From Aureobasidium sp. EXF-3400 (lineage: Eukaryota; Ascomycota; Dothideomycetes; Dothideales; Saccotheciaceae), in NCBI GenBank assembly GCA_024195585.1, contig SWBL01000040.1:1-64000 (forward strand): a stretch of DNA of 64,000 nt. The letters are read 5' to 3'. The position numbers and the translations under genes are program-made. Under the pieces are notes generated by a model that was given only the letters and a program-made list of their open reading frames with translations, was not told where the DNA came from and did not search any database. Positions 22,045 through 33,169 of this stretch are shown piece after piece. Position 1 is the first letter of the stretch. Each line of letters begins with the position of its first letter.

Positions 22045-23369
22045 ATGTCGCCAAAGCGATCTTTGAGAAGTGCAGAGCAGCGAAAATCAGTCTTGAAAGA
22101 TGGCCGAAAATCACGACCAAAACAGAATCACTCCGTACAATTGGTCGAAGACACGAGTTCCAGCGATGAGAAGACAAATTCCAGTGGTGAGGAGACGAGT
22201 TCCATCTATGAGGATGATATGCACAAGACACCCGGTGACGAGACAGAGTCGAGCAATGAGGCAAGCCAGGACAAGTCATCCGATGATGATACAATAGAAG
22301 CCAACAATCAACGCGACACAGACGATTCTGACGACGAGCGTACGTCTGGAAACGACCTTTCAGGACGACGCGGAAGCTCTGTCTCCCAAGCCAATGACAT
22401 CGAGGAGGATGAACCGTCCGAGAAATCGAGGCATGGGAGCAGAGTCACAGGGTCGAGGATTATGAAACTTAAGATTGGCCGGAGCAATGCTGAAAGACTA
22501 GAAAACGGCCGCAGAATTGCTGCAGGCGATCTCAATACCAACAACAAAAGACCTTTCGACACCGATCTACCGACTGAAACATCAACTCCTTCCTCTCCCC
22601 AACAGCAAGGTCTCGTGACTGGAGAATCGGCCGAAGAACAACCCATGATCTCTACACAAGACCACGAATCGTCTGCCGAACAAGGACCAGGCAAACGGCC
22701 TTCTCTAGAATCAAGTACCAAATCTCATTCCGAGTCTCCCGTCCAGACTCCAACCCAACAGCAACGTACTCAGCAACCAGCAATCCAGCAACCAGTAACT
22801 CAGCAGGAAGTAACTCAGCAACCAGCAGGAAGATCCCAACAACCGACATCAGAACCAAGGTACGTTTCGGCCATGATCAATCGAATTCGGCCATGGTCAA
22901 TCGAATTCGGCCATGGTCAATCGAATTCGGCCATGGTCAATCGAGTCGGCCATGTCTGGATTCGGCCACGATCAAGTTCTGCCATGATTGAATTTGGCCA
23001 TGACCTGTGATGCTTTACAAGCCCATACTAAGAAGTACGTACAGTTCTGTTGATCCCGACGAAGCCTACTACTCAGATAAGGTCACCAGACACATGACCT
23101 CCCGCATCGCCCGCATTACTGCAAACGCAGATGGAGAGTTCACCCATCATCTCCTCTACTGGGACCTATTCTGCCGTACCGAACGACGTCCTGCATTCGA
23201 ACAAATCTGGAAAGCCAAAGCAATGGACAAGGTTGACCAAATGAAAGTTTCGGAAGCAAGAAACCACTTGGCTGTGCAGGAGCAGGTCTGGTCGGCTTGG
23301 AAGGAGACTGCCAGTGAGCAAGGAAAAGAATTAGGCGAGCAGCTGACACAAGGTGCCGATGCTTTCTAA
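22045..23369 (+). CDS. Hypothetical acidic, Ser/Gln-rich protein
   Basis: Not recognised. Exons 22045-22859 and 23045-23369 give 379 aa. The intron (GTACGT to GTACAG, 185 nt) is filled with a 20-bp repeat. The first 270 residues are low-complexity: basic start (MSPKRSLRSAEQRKS), then Ser/Glu/Asp-rich with repeated SSDE/SSGEE-like blocks, then Gln/Pro-rich (TQQQRTQQPAIQQPVTQQ). Exon 2 differs: about 100 ordered, helical-looking residues (RHMTSRIARITANADGEFT, then LLYWDLFCRTERRPAFEQIW). That C-terminal block is the likeliest functional domain. No membrane helix or signal peptide. The nuclear-type composition suggests a chromatin or regulatory role, which is only a guess. The intron frame is open, so an unspliced product of 321 aa would lose the C-terminal block. 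Confidence 0.65.
22866..23007. repeat. 20-bp minisatellite filling an intron
   Basis: Unit TTCGGCCATGGTCAATCGAA. Four near-identical tandem copies (22866-22945) are followed by degenerate ones (GGCCATGTC, GGCCACGATCAA, GCCATGATTGAA, GGCCATGAC). The array occupies most of the intron 22860-23044. Confidence 0.9.
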
Positions 23370-23521
23370 AGACGTTTGGCAGGCACGATGGCCAAATGAG
23401 CGACAGGTAGAGAGATCGAAGATTGGATTTTCGAAACCGGGCTCGAGTAGCTTGCAAAAGAAACAAGCAGCAATATCTCATCAAACTCTCATATGTACAA
23501 TTGCATTACAGACAAACATTA

Positions 23522-25606
23522 TCAAAGCTTGACACCACCTCCAACGAGATTCTCCCAATCTCTCTTCCCAAACTCCTCATAGGCCTCTGCACCCACTGGC
23601 AGCCAATACAATGCGTCCTCTCCCGTCTTGCTCGGATCCACACCTTGCTCTCTCAATCCATGCTTTTGGTACTTAGACGTACCCGTAACGGCAAACTCCT
23701 TAACCACCCTCAAAAACAGCGGAACTGCAAATCCGGGCATCTTCTCTCGAGCATGTGCGGCAACCTCTTTCAAGACTTGAGGAAAAGGGGCAGATTTGAG
23801 CATCACAGCCGCACAACCAGCGCGTCCGTCGTGATTTGGCAATGCCACGCCGTAAACGTTGATTTCGTCGACGTGAGGCGATGTAGACAGAGCTTCGGCG
23901 ACTTCATTCGTGCTCACGTTTTCAGACTTCCAGCGGTAGGTATCTCCGATTCTATCGACAAAGAAGAGACGACCTTCAGAGTCTTTACGCAACAAGTCGC
24001 CGGTACGATACCATGCATCTCCCTTCTTGAAGACATCGCGGAGGATCTTTGAGTCAGAGGCTTTCTGATTGCCATGATAACCTACGAAGCTGTCTTTGAT
24101 GTTGTTGGGGTCCATTGCATTGATTAATTCACCCGCTTCTCCTGGCGAAACTCTCTCGCAGAAGTTTGAGGAGTTGCGGAAGGGTTCCCCGCTTTCGACA
24201 TCGTGTTTGACGATTGCGGATTGGCTGCCCATGAGGGTTGATATGACTGTTCCTGCTCTACCCACAGCTCCAAGACCATAATTGTTCTTACTTTTGATGA
24301 AAGTGCCGCCAGGAGCTTCAGTCGCGGCATAGAACTCGGCAATTTCGAGAATATTGAATCGTTCTTTGAATCTCTGCCATACGTCTGGACGTAAACCGTT
24401 GCCAAAGGCCATGCGGATAGTGTGAGACTGATCAAACGGAGAAGGAGGAGTGCTAAGGAGATATCGGCACATTTCGCCAATGTACTGCATCATTGTTGCT
24501 TTGGAAGCAGTGGCCGAGGCAAAGAAGGTTTTTGGCGAGAAGTGATGAGAAAGAATGGATGTTGCGCCTACGTGCAGGGCAATGGCGAGAAGTGATGAGA
24601 AAGAATGGATGTTGCGCCTACGTGCAGGGCAATGGCGACGTTGAGAAGGCTTGCGGAACTGTGGTAGAGAGGCATTGCCTAGCACGATTGTTAGTATCAC
24701 CCACTCTGAGTGGTATATGCAATTTCACTCACAGTGTAGTATCGGTCTGTAGACTTGATGCCCATCCAGTTGCCGACGGTTTTGGGAGACAGCAGGAACT
24801 TCCTCCAGGGTACTACAGCAGGTTTGGGCAGTCCGGTGGTTCCAGAGGTGAAGATGAGGACTGCTGTGTCCCACATTTGTTGACCACCACGCTCTGCGTC
24901 AGGCACTCTCAAACCCTTAGTCGCAACGATCCTGCCCTCGATAACCTCATCCAGCACAACAGACACGACGGAACCTTCGAGCTCTTGTCTAACCTCGTCG
25001 GTCAATGCCTCTTTGATTGTGGGGTCCACGATGAAGAGCTTCGCCTCGCAAGCCTTGACGCAATGCAACAAGGCCTTTCCTCTGAGGTTTGTGTTGATGA
25101 AGGCAGCCTTCGCACCCAGTGACCATATTGCGAACCACAAATAAATGAATTGAGGTTTGTTGGTAAAGTCAATGGCAACCGTATCACCCTTGTTAACACC
25201 ATGCTCTTGCTTCAACCATGCAGCAAACTTCAAGACCGTCTCATAGACATGTTTGTAACTCAATTCTGTCGCTTGCAAGCCCTCCAGATCTGCCGGGGAA
25301 GAGACGTCTTTGGGTATATGGGGCGGGACGGCGAGGAAAGAGCGGTCGCGTGCCTTTGCATCTAGGGCGTGCTTTTCGAGCTCGTAGAAGCGATTGACGC
25401 GGTCATTCTTGACGCAGTTTTTGGCGTAGAGTCCGCCAATGACTGTGGCCTTCAGCAGGGCGTAGTCATTGGGCCAGCTGGTTTTGGCACGGAGGTAGGC
25501 GAGGGATGCGACTGCCGCTGGGGCTGCGAGGGTCAAGGGTAGTGCTGTGAGGTTGGTTAGCACGACGCAACAGCCATTGGCTCCAAAGACCTGTCGTACC
25601 AGCCAT
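23522..25606 (-). CDS. FAT1: FAT1-like very-long-chain acyl-CoA synthetase/fatty acid transporter, frame broken by a 50-bp duplication
   Basis: Adenylate-forming enzyme activating very long chain fatty acids, membrane-associated (FATP/Fat1 family). Exons 25606-25600 (ATGGCTG), 25544-24733 and 24678-23522; introns 55 and 54 nt with good signals and a CTAAC branch in the first. The tiny first exon gives MA-ALPLTLAAPAAVASLAYL, a hydrophobic N-terminus. Motifs: AMP-binding FTSGTTGLPKPAV, YAATEAPGG, YRTGDLLRKDSEG and the VLACS-type FVDRIGDTYRWKSENVS. Exon 3 contains a perfect 50-bp tandem duplication (24534-24633) that shifts frame after SILSHHFS and meets a stop within ten codons. With one copy the model is a whole 642 codons (641 aa), so the duplication is the only lesion. 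No GT-AG pair inside it restores frame. Either a recent null allele or an assembly error. Confidence 0.85.
24533..24638. repeat. Perfect 50-bp tandem duplication in FAT1-like exon 3
   Basis: 24534-24583 and 24584-24633 are identical over 50 bp, and the match runs on 5 nt into a third partial copy (GGCGA). 50 is not a multiple of three, so the reading frame is lost. Confidence 0.95.
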
Positions 25607-26218
25607 GTCTGTGTGTTTACTTCCTAGATCTCACTATATCTGAGCTTCCCGAGAAACGGTGTGTCCACGCTGGTCACAAAGTAGACGATATGGCAGAGGG
25701 AAATGAGGATGAGCAGTCAGAGGGGACAAGTCACCCACAGCCACCTACCTCCAGGGAGGGGCTAAATCGACCATCACGCGCATCCTTCAGCAGTGCCTCT
25801 TCCGCGACGGCATTCGTGTGGCCAAGAAGAGATGGTCTTGATCGATCCCATAGCAATTCCCGTCTGAGGAGCAGCGCCTCGTGACGTTTGAGAGGGGCCG
25901 CGACGGCCAACAAGCCGAGGTTCGGCTGCAATGGCCTCAATTTTTGCTGGGCATTGTCCAATTCTTGACTGCTGGCTGATCCGGGGAAGTTGCTGCCATA
26001 ATACAACTTCTGTTTTGAGAAGGTGGTCAGGAAAGTGGTCGAGGGAGTGGTCAAGGAAGGAGCCTTTGAGCGATTGTCATGATCGCCAGATTCGAGAAAG
26101 TGACACTGCATCCGACTTCGTCCCAGATCACACGCCATTTGCTGACCGGGATGCATATCTCACCGCCACTTGTATCTCTACAGTCCCCTGTATTCTGTCT
26201 ATGATACCGTGGTACTCA
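25607..26218. other. Intergenic region; possible small plus-strand open frame
   Basis: Upstream of the FAT1-like gene and downstream of the DUF218 gene. An ATG at 25690 opens a 64-codon plus-strand frame to 25884, Ser/Arg-rich with an acidic start (MAEGNEDEQSEG). A minus-strand frame overlaps it. Neither has a recognisable domain or clear splice partner, so I do not call a gene. Confidence 0.3.
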
Positions 26219-27022
26219 CTACCTCTTTGCTTGAACAGACTTCTCCAGTCGAGCACACGCGTCCAGCACTGCGTCAGGCACATCAACATGTCCGATGAAG
26301 CCTTTTCCTCTTGGTCCATAGCCCGTCTCGTCGTCCTTCAATCTGACAATTTCTCCCAAGATCAAGCCCAGAAATCTATCCATATCCCATAGTTCGCCTT
26401 CTGTGATACCTGCTTCCTCCTCAAACCCCAGTCTTCCCTCCAATTCTGTGACCTTAGGCACGAACGTCGGACACGCCTCGAACATCACTTCATCGCCTTC
26501 AAATGCCTTCTCAAATGACATTTTCGTCCTCAGACTCATCGTCGGATCTTGAATGATCAAAGTCTTCTTTGCGGATGCTAGTAGCCCATGCTTCTGCAAC
26601 AACTTTTTCGTCTCTATAGCATTGGCACCGCAATTGGTGCTTTTGTCCTCCACCAGCACCTTCACACCAGAGTCTCGCACCTTGTCTCCAGAAAAGCAGG
26701 CGTCGAGGATCTTTTCCATGACTTGGGCTTCTGGCAGCCCATTGATTTGTTCAGCGAGATGGGCATAGCGAGGGTTGTTTGCCACTGCGCTGTAAAGATG
26801 TGGAGTTGAGTGTCCTATGCCGCCGCATAATACGACCGTAGATGTGAGATTTGAATCGCGTTGTTGGAGAGCATGGAAGAGTGTTTCAGCGCAATGGAAG
26901 ATAGCGCTTACGCAAAGCACGATGGTATCGTAGTGTTGGGACACTTTCGTGCCGGAGTCGAGTCGCACTTGCTCGTGAGAGACGAAAGTCGAGATGATGT
27001 TCACGTCGTCTACAAGTGTCAT
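26219..27022 (-). CDS. DUF218 (YdcF-like) domain protein
   Basis: Single exon, 267 aa from the ATG at 27022 (MTLVDDVNIISTFVS). The upstream in-frame extension has no ATG. DUF218 core: YDTIVLCVSAI (first beta strand), VVLCGGIGHSTPH (glycine loop), then VEDKSTNCGANAIETKKLL (the conserved E-D-x-S-x-N motif), and TLIIQDPTMSLRTKMSF. No signal peptide or membrane helix, unlike bacterial SanA/ElyC relatives. Biochemical role unknown; YdcF binds S-adenosylmethionine in E. coli (family knowledge), which need not apply here. Transcribed away from the amidase gene, with a 395-bp gap. Confidence 0.82.
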   Translation of the reverse strand: MTLVDDVNIISTFVSHEQVRLDSGTKVSQHYDTIVLCVSAIFHCAETLFHALQQRDSNLTSTVVLCGGIGHSTPHLYSAVANNPRYAHLAEQINGLPEAQVMEKILDACFSGDKVRDSGVKVLVEDKSTNCGANAIETKKLLQKHGLLASAKKTLIIQDPTMSLRTKMSFEKAFEGDEVMFEACPTFVPKVTELEGRLGFEEEAGITEGELWDMDRFLGLILGEIVRLKDDETGYGPRGKGFIGHVDVPDAVLDACARLEKSVQAKR

Positions 27023-27417
27023 CTCGATGAACCTTGTGATGTGTAATAAGTGGACGGATGATGGTTGTTGAGTTGGGAATGTTAGCAGGCACGGCAACGT
27101 CACTGGAGTGGAGCTGAAAAACGATTGAACAGCAAGACGGATTCATTGATCCAACAGTGCCTGGATACTTGTAACTATCTAAGGGGCATCTTGGTCTTTC
27201 ATATACATCCTGCTGTACAGAAGCAAAGATGGAACACTTCAAAGCAAGGCATAGTGGTAGGAAGATACAGCCAGGGTGATATGCTTGACCAGCAACCTGG
27301 AGCCTCGGCATCCCCTCGACTCCCCGCACATCCGAGGCGGCTATCACATCGATGGAGATCTACAGTTCTTGTGACTTGTCGAAATTTCGTGTTTGTATTT
27401 TCTGAAGTCGATCGAAA
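27023..27417. other. Divergent promoter region, 395 bp
   Basis: Between the DUF218 gene (minus) and the amidase gene (plus). No repeat or clear TATA seen. Confidence 0.4.
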
Positions 27418-29208
27418 ATGTCACAAACAGAAGCTCCTTGGCAATCGATTGCTCGTCGCAAGCAGCAAGAACAACTGAACTCCATACCTAAAGACTGGAT
27501 TCTCAAAACTCGCCCAACAGCCAATCGAAACAATGTGTTGGCCATCCCTCGAGAATGTGGTCTTTTGAGTGCTCAAGAGATCGAGCTCACGGAGCGATAT
27601 GATGCCACTGCGTTGGTGCAAGAGCTAGCAGCAAGGAGGTTGAAGAGTGTAGATGTTGTTACTGCATTTTGTAAACGAGCAGCTATTGCCCAACAATTGG
27701 TGAGTCGTCATCGATACACAACACAAGAAATCTTACTGATTAAGATACAGACAAGCTGCCTGACTGAAATCATGTTCGACGAAGCAATTGTCAGGGCAAA
27801 GCAGCTGGACGACCACCTCGCCAGGACCGGCAAACCCATGGGCCCTTTGCACGGCTTACCTATATCAATCAAAGACTCTTTCAAGATCATCGGTAAAGAT
27901 GCATCTATTGGCTATGCATCTTTGTGCTTCAAACCTGCCAAGTCTAATTCAGCATTGGTTGTAATGCTCCTACAAGCAGGAGCTGTCATCCATTGCAAGA
28001 CGAACGTCCCTCTCACGCTGCAAGCACTGGACTCTCACAACAACGTCTTCGGCCGCGTGCTCAATCCTGCAAATTTGAACCTCACCGCTGGTGGTAGTTC
28101 AGGTGGTGAAGGAGCCTTGATCGCGATGCGTGGCAGTGTCCTGGGCGCGGCTACTGATGTGGGAGGTAGCATCCGCATACCAGCGATGTGTAATGGACTC
28201 GTAGGCGTGAAGCCTAGTCATGGCCGCATACCATATGCTGGACAGGAAAGCGGTAGCATTCCTGGCAATGAGACTTTAGGAATCAGAGCTGTTGCTGGTC
28301 CGATTGCTCACAGCGTCAGAGACTGCGAGCTGTTCTTCAAAGTTCTTGGAGATCTCGAGCCTTGGACATTCGATCCCGAGTGTGTTGCGCAAACATGGGA
28401 ACAGCAGGTCGTACGCAGTGCTCTCAGGACGCCATCGCTATCCGACCATATGAGAAGGCTGAGAGTAGGCATCGTGACATCTGATGGCATTACAACTCCT
28501 CTTCCACCTGTTCAGACCGTTATCGAGGAGATTCGCACTACATTGAAGAGCAATGCTGCCATCGAAGTTGTGGAGTTGGATATCACCTCCTTGTTTTCAC
28601 AATGCCAGAAACTTGCCAATGGCTTGTTCGGAGTGGATGGCGCGAATGCAGCTTTCGATCTCCTTGAGGCCACGTCGGAGCCGATTTCACCTTGGCTCAA
28701 GTCACGCCTGCGCCGCAAGACGAGCCTCACAGCGGAGAAGATACGCGATCTTCAAGCACGACGCAACGAGTTGCAGACACGCTTCCTTGATGTCTGGAGA
28801 TCAGATGGCGGTTATTGGAAGGATGCAACAGGAAGCGCCAGCAGCCTGGACGTTTTCATCTGTCCGGTAGCGCCTCATCCAACCCCGTTGATCGATACCT
28901 GGAACACCTCCTCGTACACTTCCTCGTTCAACTTACTCGACTATCCAGCGGCAAGTTTACCTATCCGTCCCATCCGAGTTACAGATCTCAACACTGAGAT
29001 GACTGATCAATCTTCGGCACCGAGTGGCTGGGATAAGTATAACCGCAAGCTCTGGGACGGCAATCGTAGTTCATTCCTTGGCGGCACTTTGTGTGTGCAG
29101 GTGGTATCTCAGCGAAAGCAGGAGCGGGTATTGTTGCAGGCGTTGTCGAAATTGCAAGATTCGCTTGCAGGACTCAAGGAAGACAAGGCGGTGAAGCCAA
29201 GACTGTAG
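27418..29208 (+). CDS. Amidase (amidase-signature family, acetamidase-like)
   Basis: Hydrolyses amides to carboxylate and ammonia. Exons 27418-27699 and 27751-29208, 579 aa. The 51-nt intron (GTGAGT, ACTGAT branch, ATACAG) is a multiple of three and has no in-frame stop, but splicing gives the family-typical CKRAAIAQQL-TSCLTEIMFDEA. The Ser-cisSer-Lys triad is complete: Lys135 in SIKDSFK, Ser210 in GGSSGGEG and Ser234 in DVGGSIRIP. Spacings of 75 and 24 residues equal those of FAAH. C-terminal conserved FICPVAPHPTPL. No signal peptide, so cytosolic. Start ATG has AAA before it. Substrate not predictable; acetamidase-like enzymes allow growth on simple amides. Confidence 0.92.
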   Translation: MSQTEAPWQSIARRKQQEQLNSIPKDWILKTRPTANRNNVLAIPRECGLLSAQEIELTERYDATALVQELAARRLKSVDVVTAFCKRAAIAQQLVSRHRYTTQEILLIKIQTSCLTEIMFDEAIVRAKQLDDHLARTGKPMGPLHGLPISIKDSFKIIGKDASIGYASLCFKPAKSNSALVVMLLQAGAVIHCKTNVPLTLQALDSHNNVFGRVLNPANLNLTAGGSSGGEGALIAMRGSVLGAATDVGGSIRIPAMCNGLVGVKPSHGRIPYAGQESGSIPGNETLGIRAVAGPIAHSVRDCELFFKVLGDLEPWTFDPECVAQTWEQQVVRSALRTPSLSDHMRRLRVGIVTSDGITTPLPPVQTVIEEIRTTLKSNAAIEVVELDITSLFSQCQKLANGLFGVDGANAAFDLLEATSEPISPWLKSRLRRKTSLTAEKIRDLQARRNELQTRFLDVWRSDGGYWKDATGSASSLDVFICPVAPHPTPLIDTWNTSSYTSSFNLLDYPAASLPIRPIRVTDLNTEMTDQSSAPSGWDKYNRKLWDGNRSSFLGGTLCVQVVSQRKQERVLLQALSKLQDSLAGLKEDKAVKPRL

Positions 29209-30839
29209 ATGTGAGCGGTAGACAGCAGGTAGCAGCATCATTGACGTGGGAAAACCAAAGACCAGTGTGCGTTCGACGGCTCATTGCAGTGGAGGAACGG
29301 CATATCACAGCAATTATGCGCATATCTGTGTAGGAGCTGCATGTCAGTCGACGGCTCTCATGCAGTCGCGGCTTCAGATAGAACGCGTTGTGGTGCAACG
29401 TGGAAGTCTCGATCCTCTCTGCATGTTACGGGACTGCTGACAGCGCAACCGAGCACAACAAAACTCTTTGAATCTCTGATCATGCATGCAAGAGGTGAGA
29501 TGTCTTTAGCAAACAAGCTCTCTTTGATTAAAACGATGGAAACATTGACGGACCCTACTTAATTTAGGGCCATGTCGTTCTCTCGGGTTGTGGAGGTCCA
29601 CTTTTGATTTGACAGCGCCCGAGCTTTTTGACACTTCTGCTGCACGTCAACTTTTTGAGAAGGAGATGACTCGTTCCTGTCGCTGCGACTTTCCGTTCTA
29701 GAGAGCGGTCACTTGCATGACTTTGACATGTCTTCGAACTCGAGTCTCTGAACCATCTCCATCCTCCAAGGACAAGCTGTGTTCAATTCAACTATGCGTG
29801 TAAGCAAGGCCACAACAGTTGATGCGGTCACTTTATCGGCACCCGACTCTCATAATCCAACAAGTCTCTTGCCGACCTGCACGTCCGTATAGAAAACTGT
29901 GATTACGATGTTGTCGTCCCACAGGCGGGGTCCACGCCACGGGCGGAGATCGGGATAAATCAGACGGCGCCATGTGTCCTCATGCACATCATGCAAGCAA
30001 CAGGTGAAAAAGACCACTCAACGGCTGTGCTTACTTGCTATCCTCGAGAATAGTTTGCACGTTTGTTTGTGCAACCAACAGCCGAGACTCGACCGTTATA
30101 ATCGCTCGAGCTCGTGGCTATCACTCTTTTCAACGGCTATACCAGATCTCTAGAGAGATAAGCAAGCAACACAACCACCAACGAATGTCAGCTTGGGCAC
30201 CGATAAACTGGAACTTGATAGCCGCTCAGCCTACCACGTTGCGCCAGAAGAGATGCTACGCCGCTAGATCAGGGGTCAACAAGATCGTGTCGCCTCGATT
30301 CCGGGTCCGGACCTCCTCATCGCTAGAGTACTTTCAGTGTGCCTGAAGGCATGCACCATGCAAGCTTCAGTCACACCCTCTCGGGAGGAAAATCGTCAAT
30401 CAATTAACACGCACCGGCCCGTGACGGCGCTAAATAGCACTTGGCTATCTACGATCATCAACGGGGACGCAGCCGAATGGAGAGATGGTGCAATTTATCC
30501 AAGAACAGCGATCGACACCCACACACCTTCGGCGACATGCCAACAATAAGCCATGTGAAAACTGCATGCATTGGCTTGCCTTACCAGACGAGTTGATTAT
30601 CCATTGACAAAGAAGATTAAGCTAGGTCGCACGGCATCAAAGAAGAACTAATGACGCGTGGTGTGGAATGTTGGGGCCTTCTCAGCGCAGAAGACGAGGC
30701 TTTTGCCCTCCAGTCTCTTTGTTCATAACTCTGACTCTCTTTCTATTCCACCCATGGGGTGACGTCCCTCTTTTGAAATCTCGTTCCCCCCAAAGAGAGG
30801 TCCCAGTTGACTTGGCCTTGTCGCCACTCGACTACAACG
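29209..30839. other. Intergenic region, 1.6 kb
   Basis: Between two plus-strand genes. Only short open frames without protein-like composition. T/C-rich tracts at 30710-30780 probably mark the promoter/leader of the next gene. No RNA gene or repeat recognised. Confidence 0.4.
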
Positions 30840-32261
30840 ATGGCTTCGAACCTTACACCAGCAACACAAGCTCCGGATGGTCGAGTTAGCAACCTCGTTA
30901 ATCCCGCCGGTGTTGGGTATCGCGTTACCGTCACCAACATTGTCTGTATAGTTCTTTTCATGATTGTAGTAGTTGTGCGTTTGATTACTCGAATATTCCT
31001 CAATAGATCATTTGGTCACGATGACTGTAAGCGTACACTCTCTGCTGCTTGGTGGAATGGAATACTGATTTCGAGTCTAGCACTCATTCTATTCGCTACT
31101 GCATCATTCTTAGCCATCATGGGCGTCTTCCAATGGATGGTATCACTAGGACTAGGAAAACACCTCTGGGACGTACCACTGGAAAGCTATTCGCCCAGTT
31201 TCCTCCGCGCCTGGCTCACTGCAGCTGTACTTTACTCAGCATGCATGCTCACCATGAAGCTGTCCGTGCTCATGCTATACCGTCGACTCTTCCCTATTCA
31301 GAACTTTCGTATTCAGTGGTGGTGCGCATTCTTTTTTGTCAACGCTTACAGCGTGATGTTCATCTTTGCATCGCTATTCTCTTGCTCACCAATTTCAGCA
31401 GCATGGTACGTACTGGATCCTACATACTCCACTTTGCTTAGATTGACAAAACTATAGGGACGTTACTGTATCAGAGCACAAGTGCATCAACAGAACGGCG
31501 TTATACATCGCCTACACTGTCATGAACAGCATCAGCACTTGGTGGATTCTACTAATGCCCATGCCAATCGTCTGGAGTCTTGCCTTGAAGAACGACCAAA
31601 AATACCTTCTCACCTCTCTCTTCGCTCTCGGATCATTACCTTGCGTGACGAGCATAGCCAGACTAGTAGCCCTTGTCAACTGGCTTCACCATGGTGCTAA
31701 TGACAACGATATCACCTACACCCTATGGGACATAGTCCTCTGGACGTAAGTATCACCGTTTCTCCATCACCCCCGAGCATACTTGCTAACAGTTATACCA
31801 CCAGCCAACTCGAACTCACCGTCTGCATGATCTGCGCCTGCGGCCCCACTCTCCGCACCTTCGTAGACCGCCAAATCAAAATCGTCAAAACAATCACCAG
31901 CGAACGCAGCTGGAGCAAATCTTGGGTCTCACGCAGCTGGAGCAAGAGCTGGGGAAGCAATTCCACACGCTCAAGAGCCCATTCCCATTCCCACAACAAC
32001 AACTCCTCCTATGCCACCGATACCACACTCGCAAAATCCACACGTCTGGGCTCTGATGCAGGTCAACTGCCCAACTTCATCGAGATGCTGCAAGGCAGGG
32101 GTACAAAGAACAAGGCATTGATAACGAGCAACGATGTCGGTGCTGACTCGGCGAGTATGGAGCATATTATTGATGAAGAGGAGTTTCAGGTTAAACCTGA
32201 CCAAGAAGGGATTATGGTGCATACGTCTTATCAGGTTAGGACGGTGAGAGAGGATGTGTAA
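30840..32261 (+). CDS. Rhodopsin-domain (PTH11-like) integral membrane protein
   Basis: Exons 30840-31026, 31081-31405, 31458-31745 and 31805-32261; introns 54, 52 and 59 nt; 418 aa. Seven hydrophobic helices: near VTVTNIVCIVLFMIVVVVRL, SLILFATASFLAIMGVF, WLTAAVLYSACMLTMKLSVL, WCAFFFVNAYSVMFIFASLF, IAYTVMNSISTWWILLMPM, LFALGSLPCVTSIARLVALV and IVLWTQLELTVCMICACGP. Family marks: GHDD after helix 1, LSVLMLYRRLFP after helix 3, CINRTALY, and the C-terminal CGPTLR motif with a Ser-rich cytosolic tail. The fungal rhodopsin-like domain family (PF20684) includes Pth11-type surface sensors; ligands are mostly unknown. No CFEM domain here. The splice joints at GHDD-S and AAW-DV restore the family sequence. 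Confidence 0.88.
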
Positions 32262-33169
32262 GGTCAGAACCCTTGTCTCTTGTTCTTCCACTCCTTTCTC
32301 TTTTGTTGCTGCTTTCTTCCTCTGGTTTGGCTTGTTTTTCTTATGATACCTTGTTCTGCCGCCCAGAACCACTTTTTCGGAAATTTGTTTCTGTTGTCGA
32401 AGGATTATATGTGGTGTATATATATCAGATAGACTGGCTCTTCATCATTTCCCATCGTACAAAATCTTCTTGTCTTCGCTCCTTGTTCGTCCAAAGGCAC
32501 ATATGCAATTCATGTCATCAGCTCAGAGAGAACAGTCTAATCGACTTCGCTCATACACCTCTACTGGTAGCAAAAGCAGCATCATGTATACAAGAGCAAG
32601 CATGATCAATCATCTGTGGTTTTATCCACACCAGAGTTTGGCGTGGTCGGATCTACTCACAGCTTTCCGAAGATGACCGGATGGATCAGCGTGTCTAGGT
32701 CTGAGTTCGGTGCTTCACCGACAATGGCTTTGTGTATCGGATGCATGGTCGTAGAATCAACCACAGATTCGGTAGACGGATACCATCGCAAATCAGCATA
32801 TCAAGCTTTCCATAATTCATCGACACAGATATAGACCGACAATGTCGATAAAGGGAAAATATCGATGCACATCTTCTTCGCTTATGCTATAATGCGGAAG
32901 AAAAGAAGATGGATTATTAGAGAGAGAAAATCTTTTCGAGTAATCGGTCCATTCGTCAAAACCTCATCATGTGTCTAGACCAAAAAAGGACCCTCGAAAC
33001 CCCCAAGAAACGCAGCCTTGTTTCTGTCCTACACTTGCTGCTGTCGAATCTCTGCTTTTAAACAAACGAACCAAGAAAAAAGTAAGACGCCTGCCAACAC
33101 CACGCTCAATGCTACATACATGTCTCAAAAGTGAAAAGAGGTAGAAGAGAAGAATGAAACAAACATCAT
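32262..33169. other. Intergenic region between convergent genes, 0.9 kb
   Basis: 3' flanks of the rhodopsin-like gene and the Sln1-like kinase. T-rich downstream of 32262, A/G-rich near 32900-32990. Nothing else seen. Confidence 0.4.

Noticed and set aside
22866..23007. Tandem repeat as a CRISPR array
   Set aside because: Units are directly adjacent with no unique spacers, the repeat is 20 bp, and the genome is fungal.
24534..24633. The FAT1 duplication as a hidden intron
   Set aside because: Only GTAGGC and an upstream GTCGCC could act as donors, and the available AGs remove 54 or 72 nt; 50 (or 2 modulo 3) is needed to restore frame.
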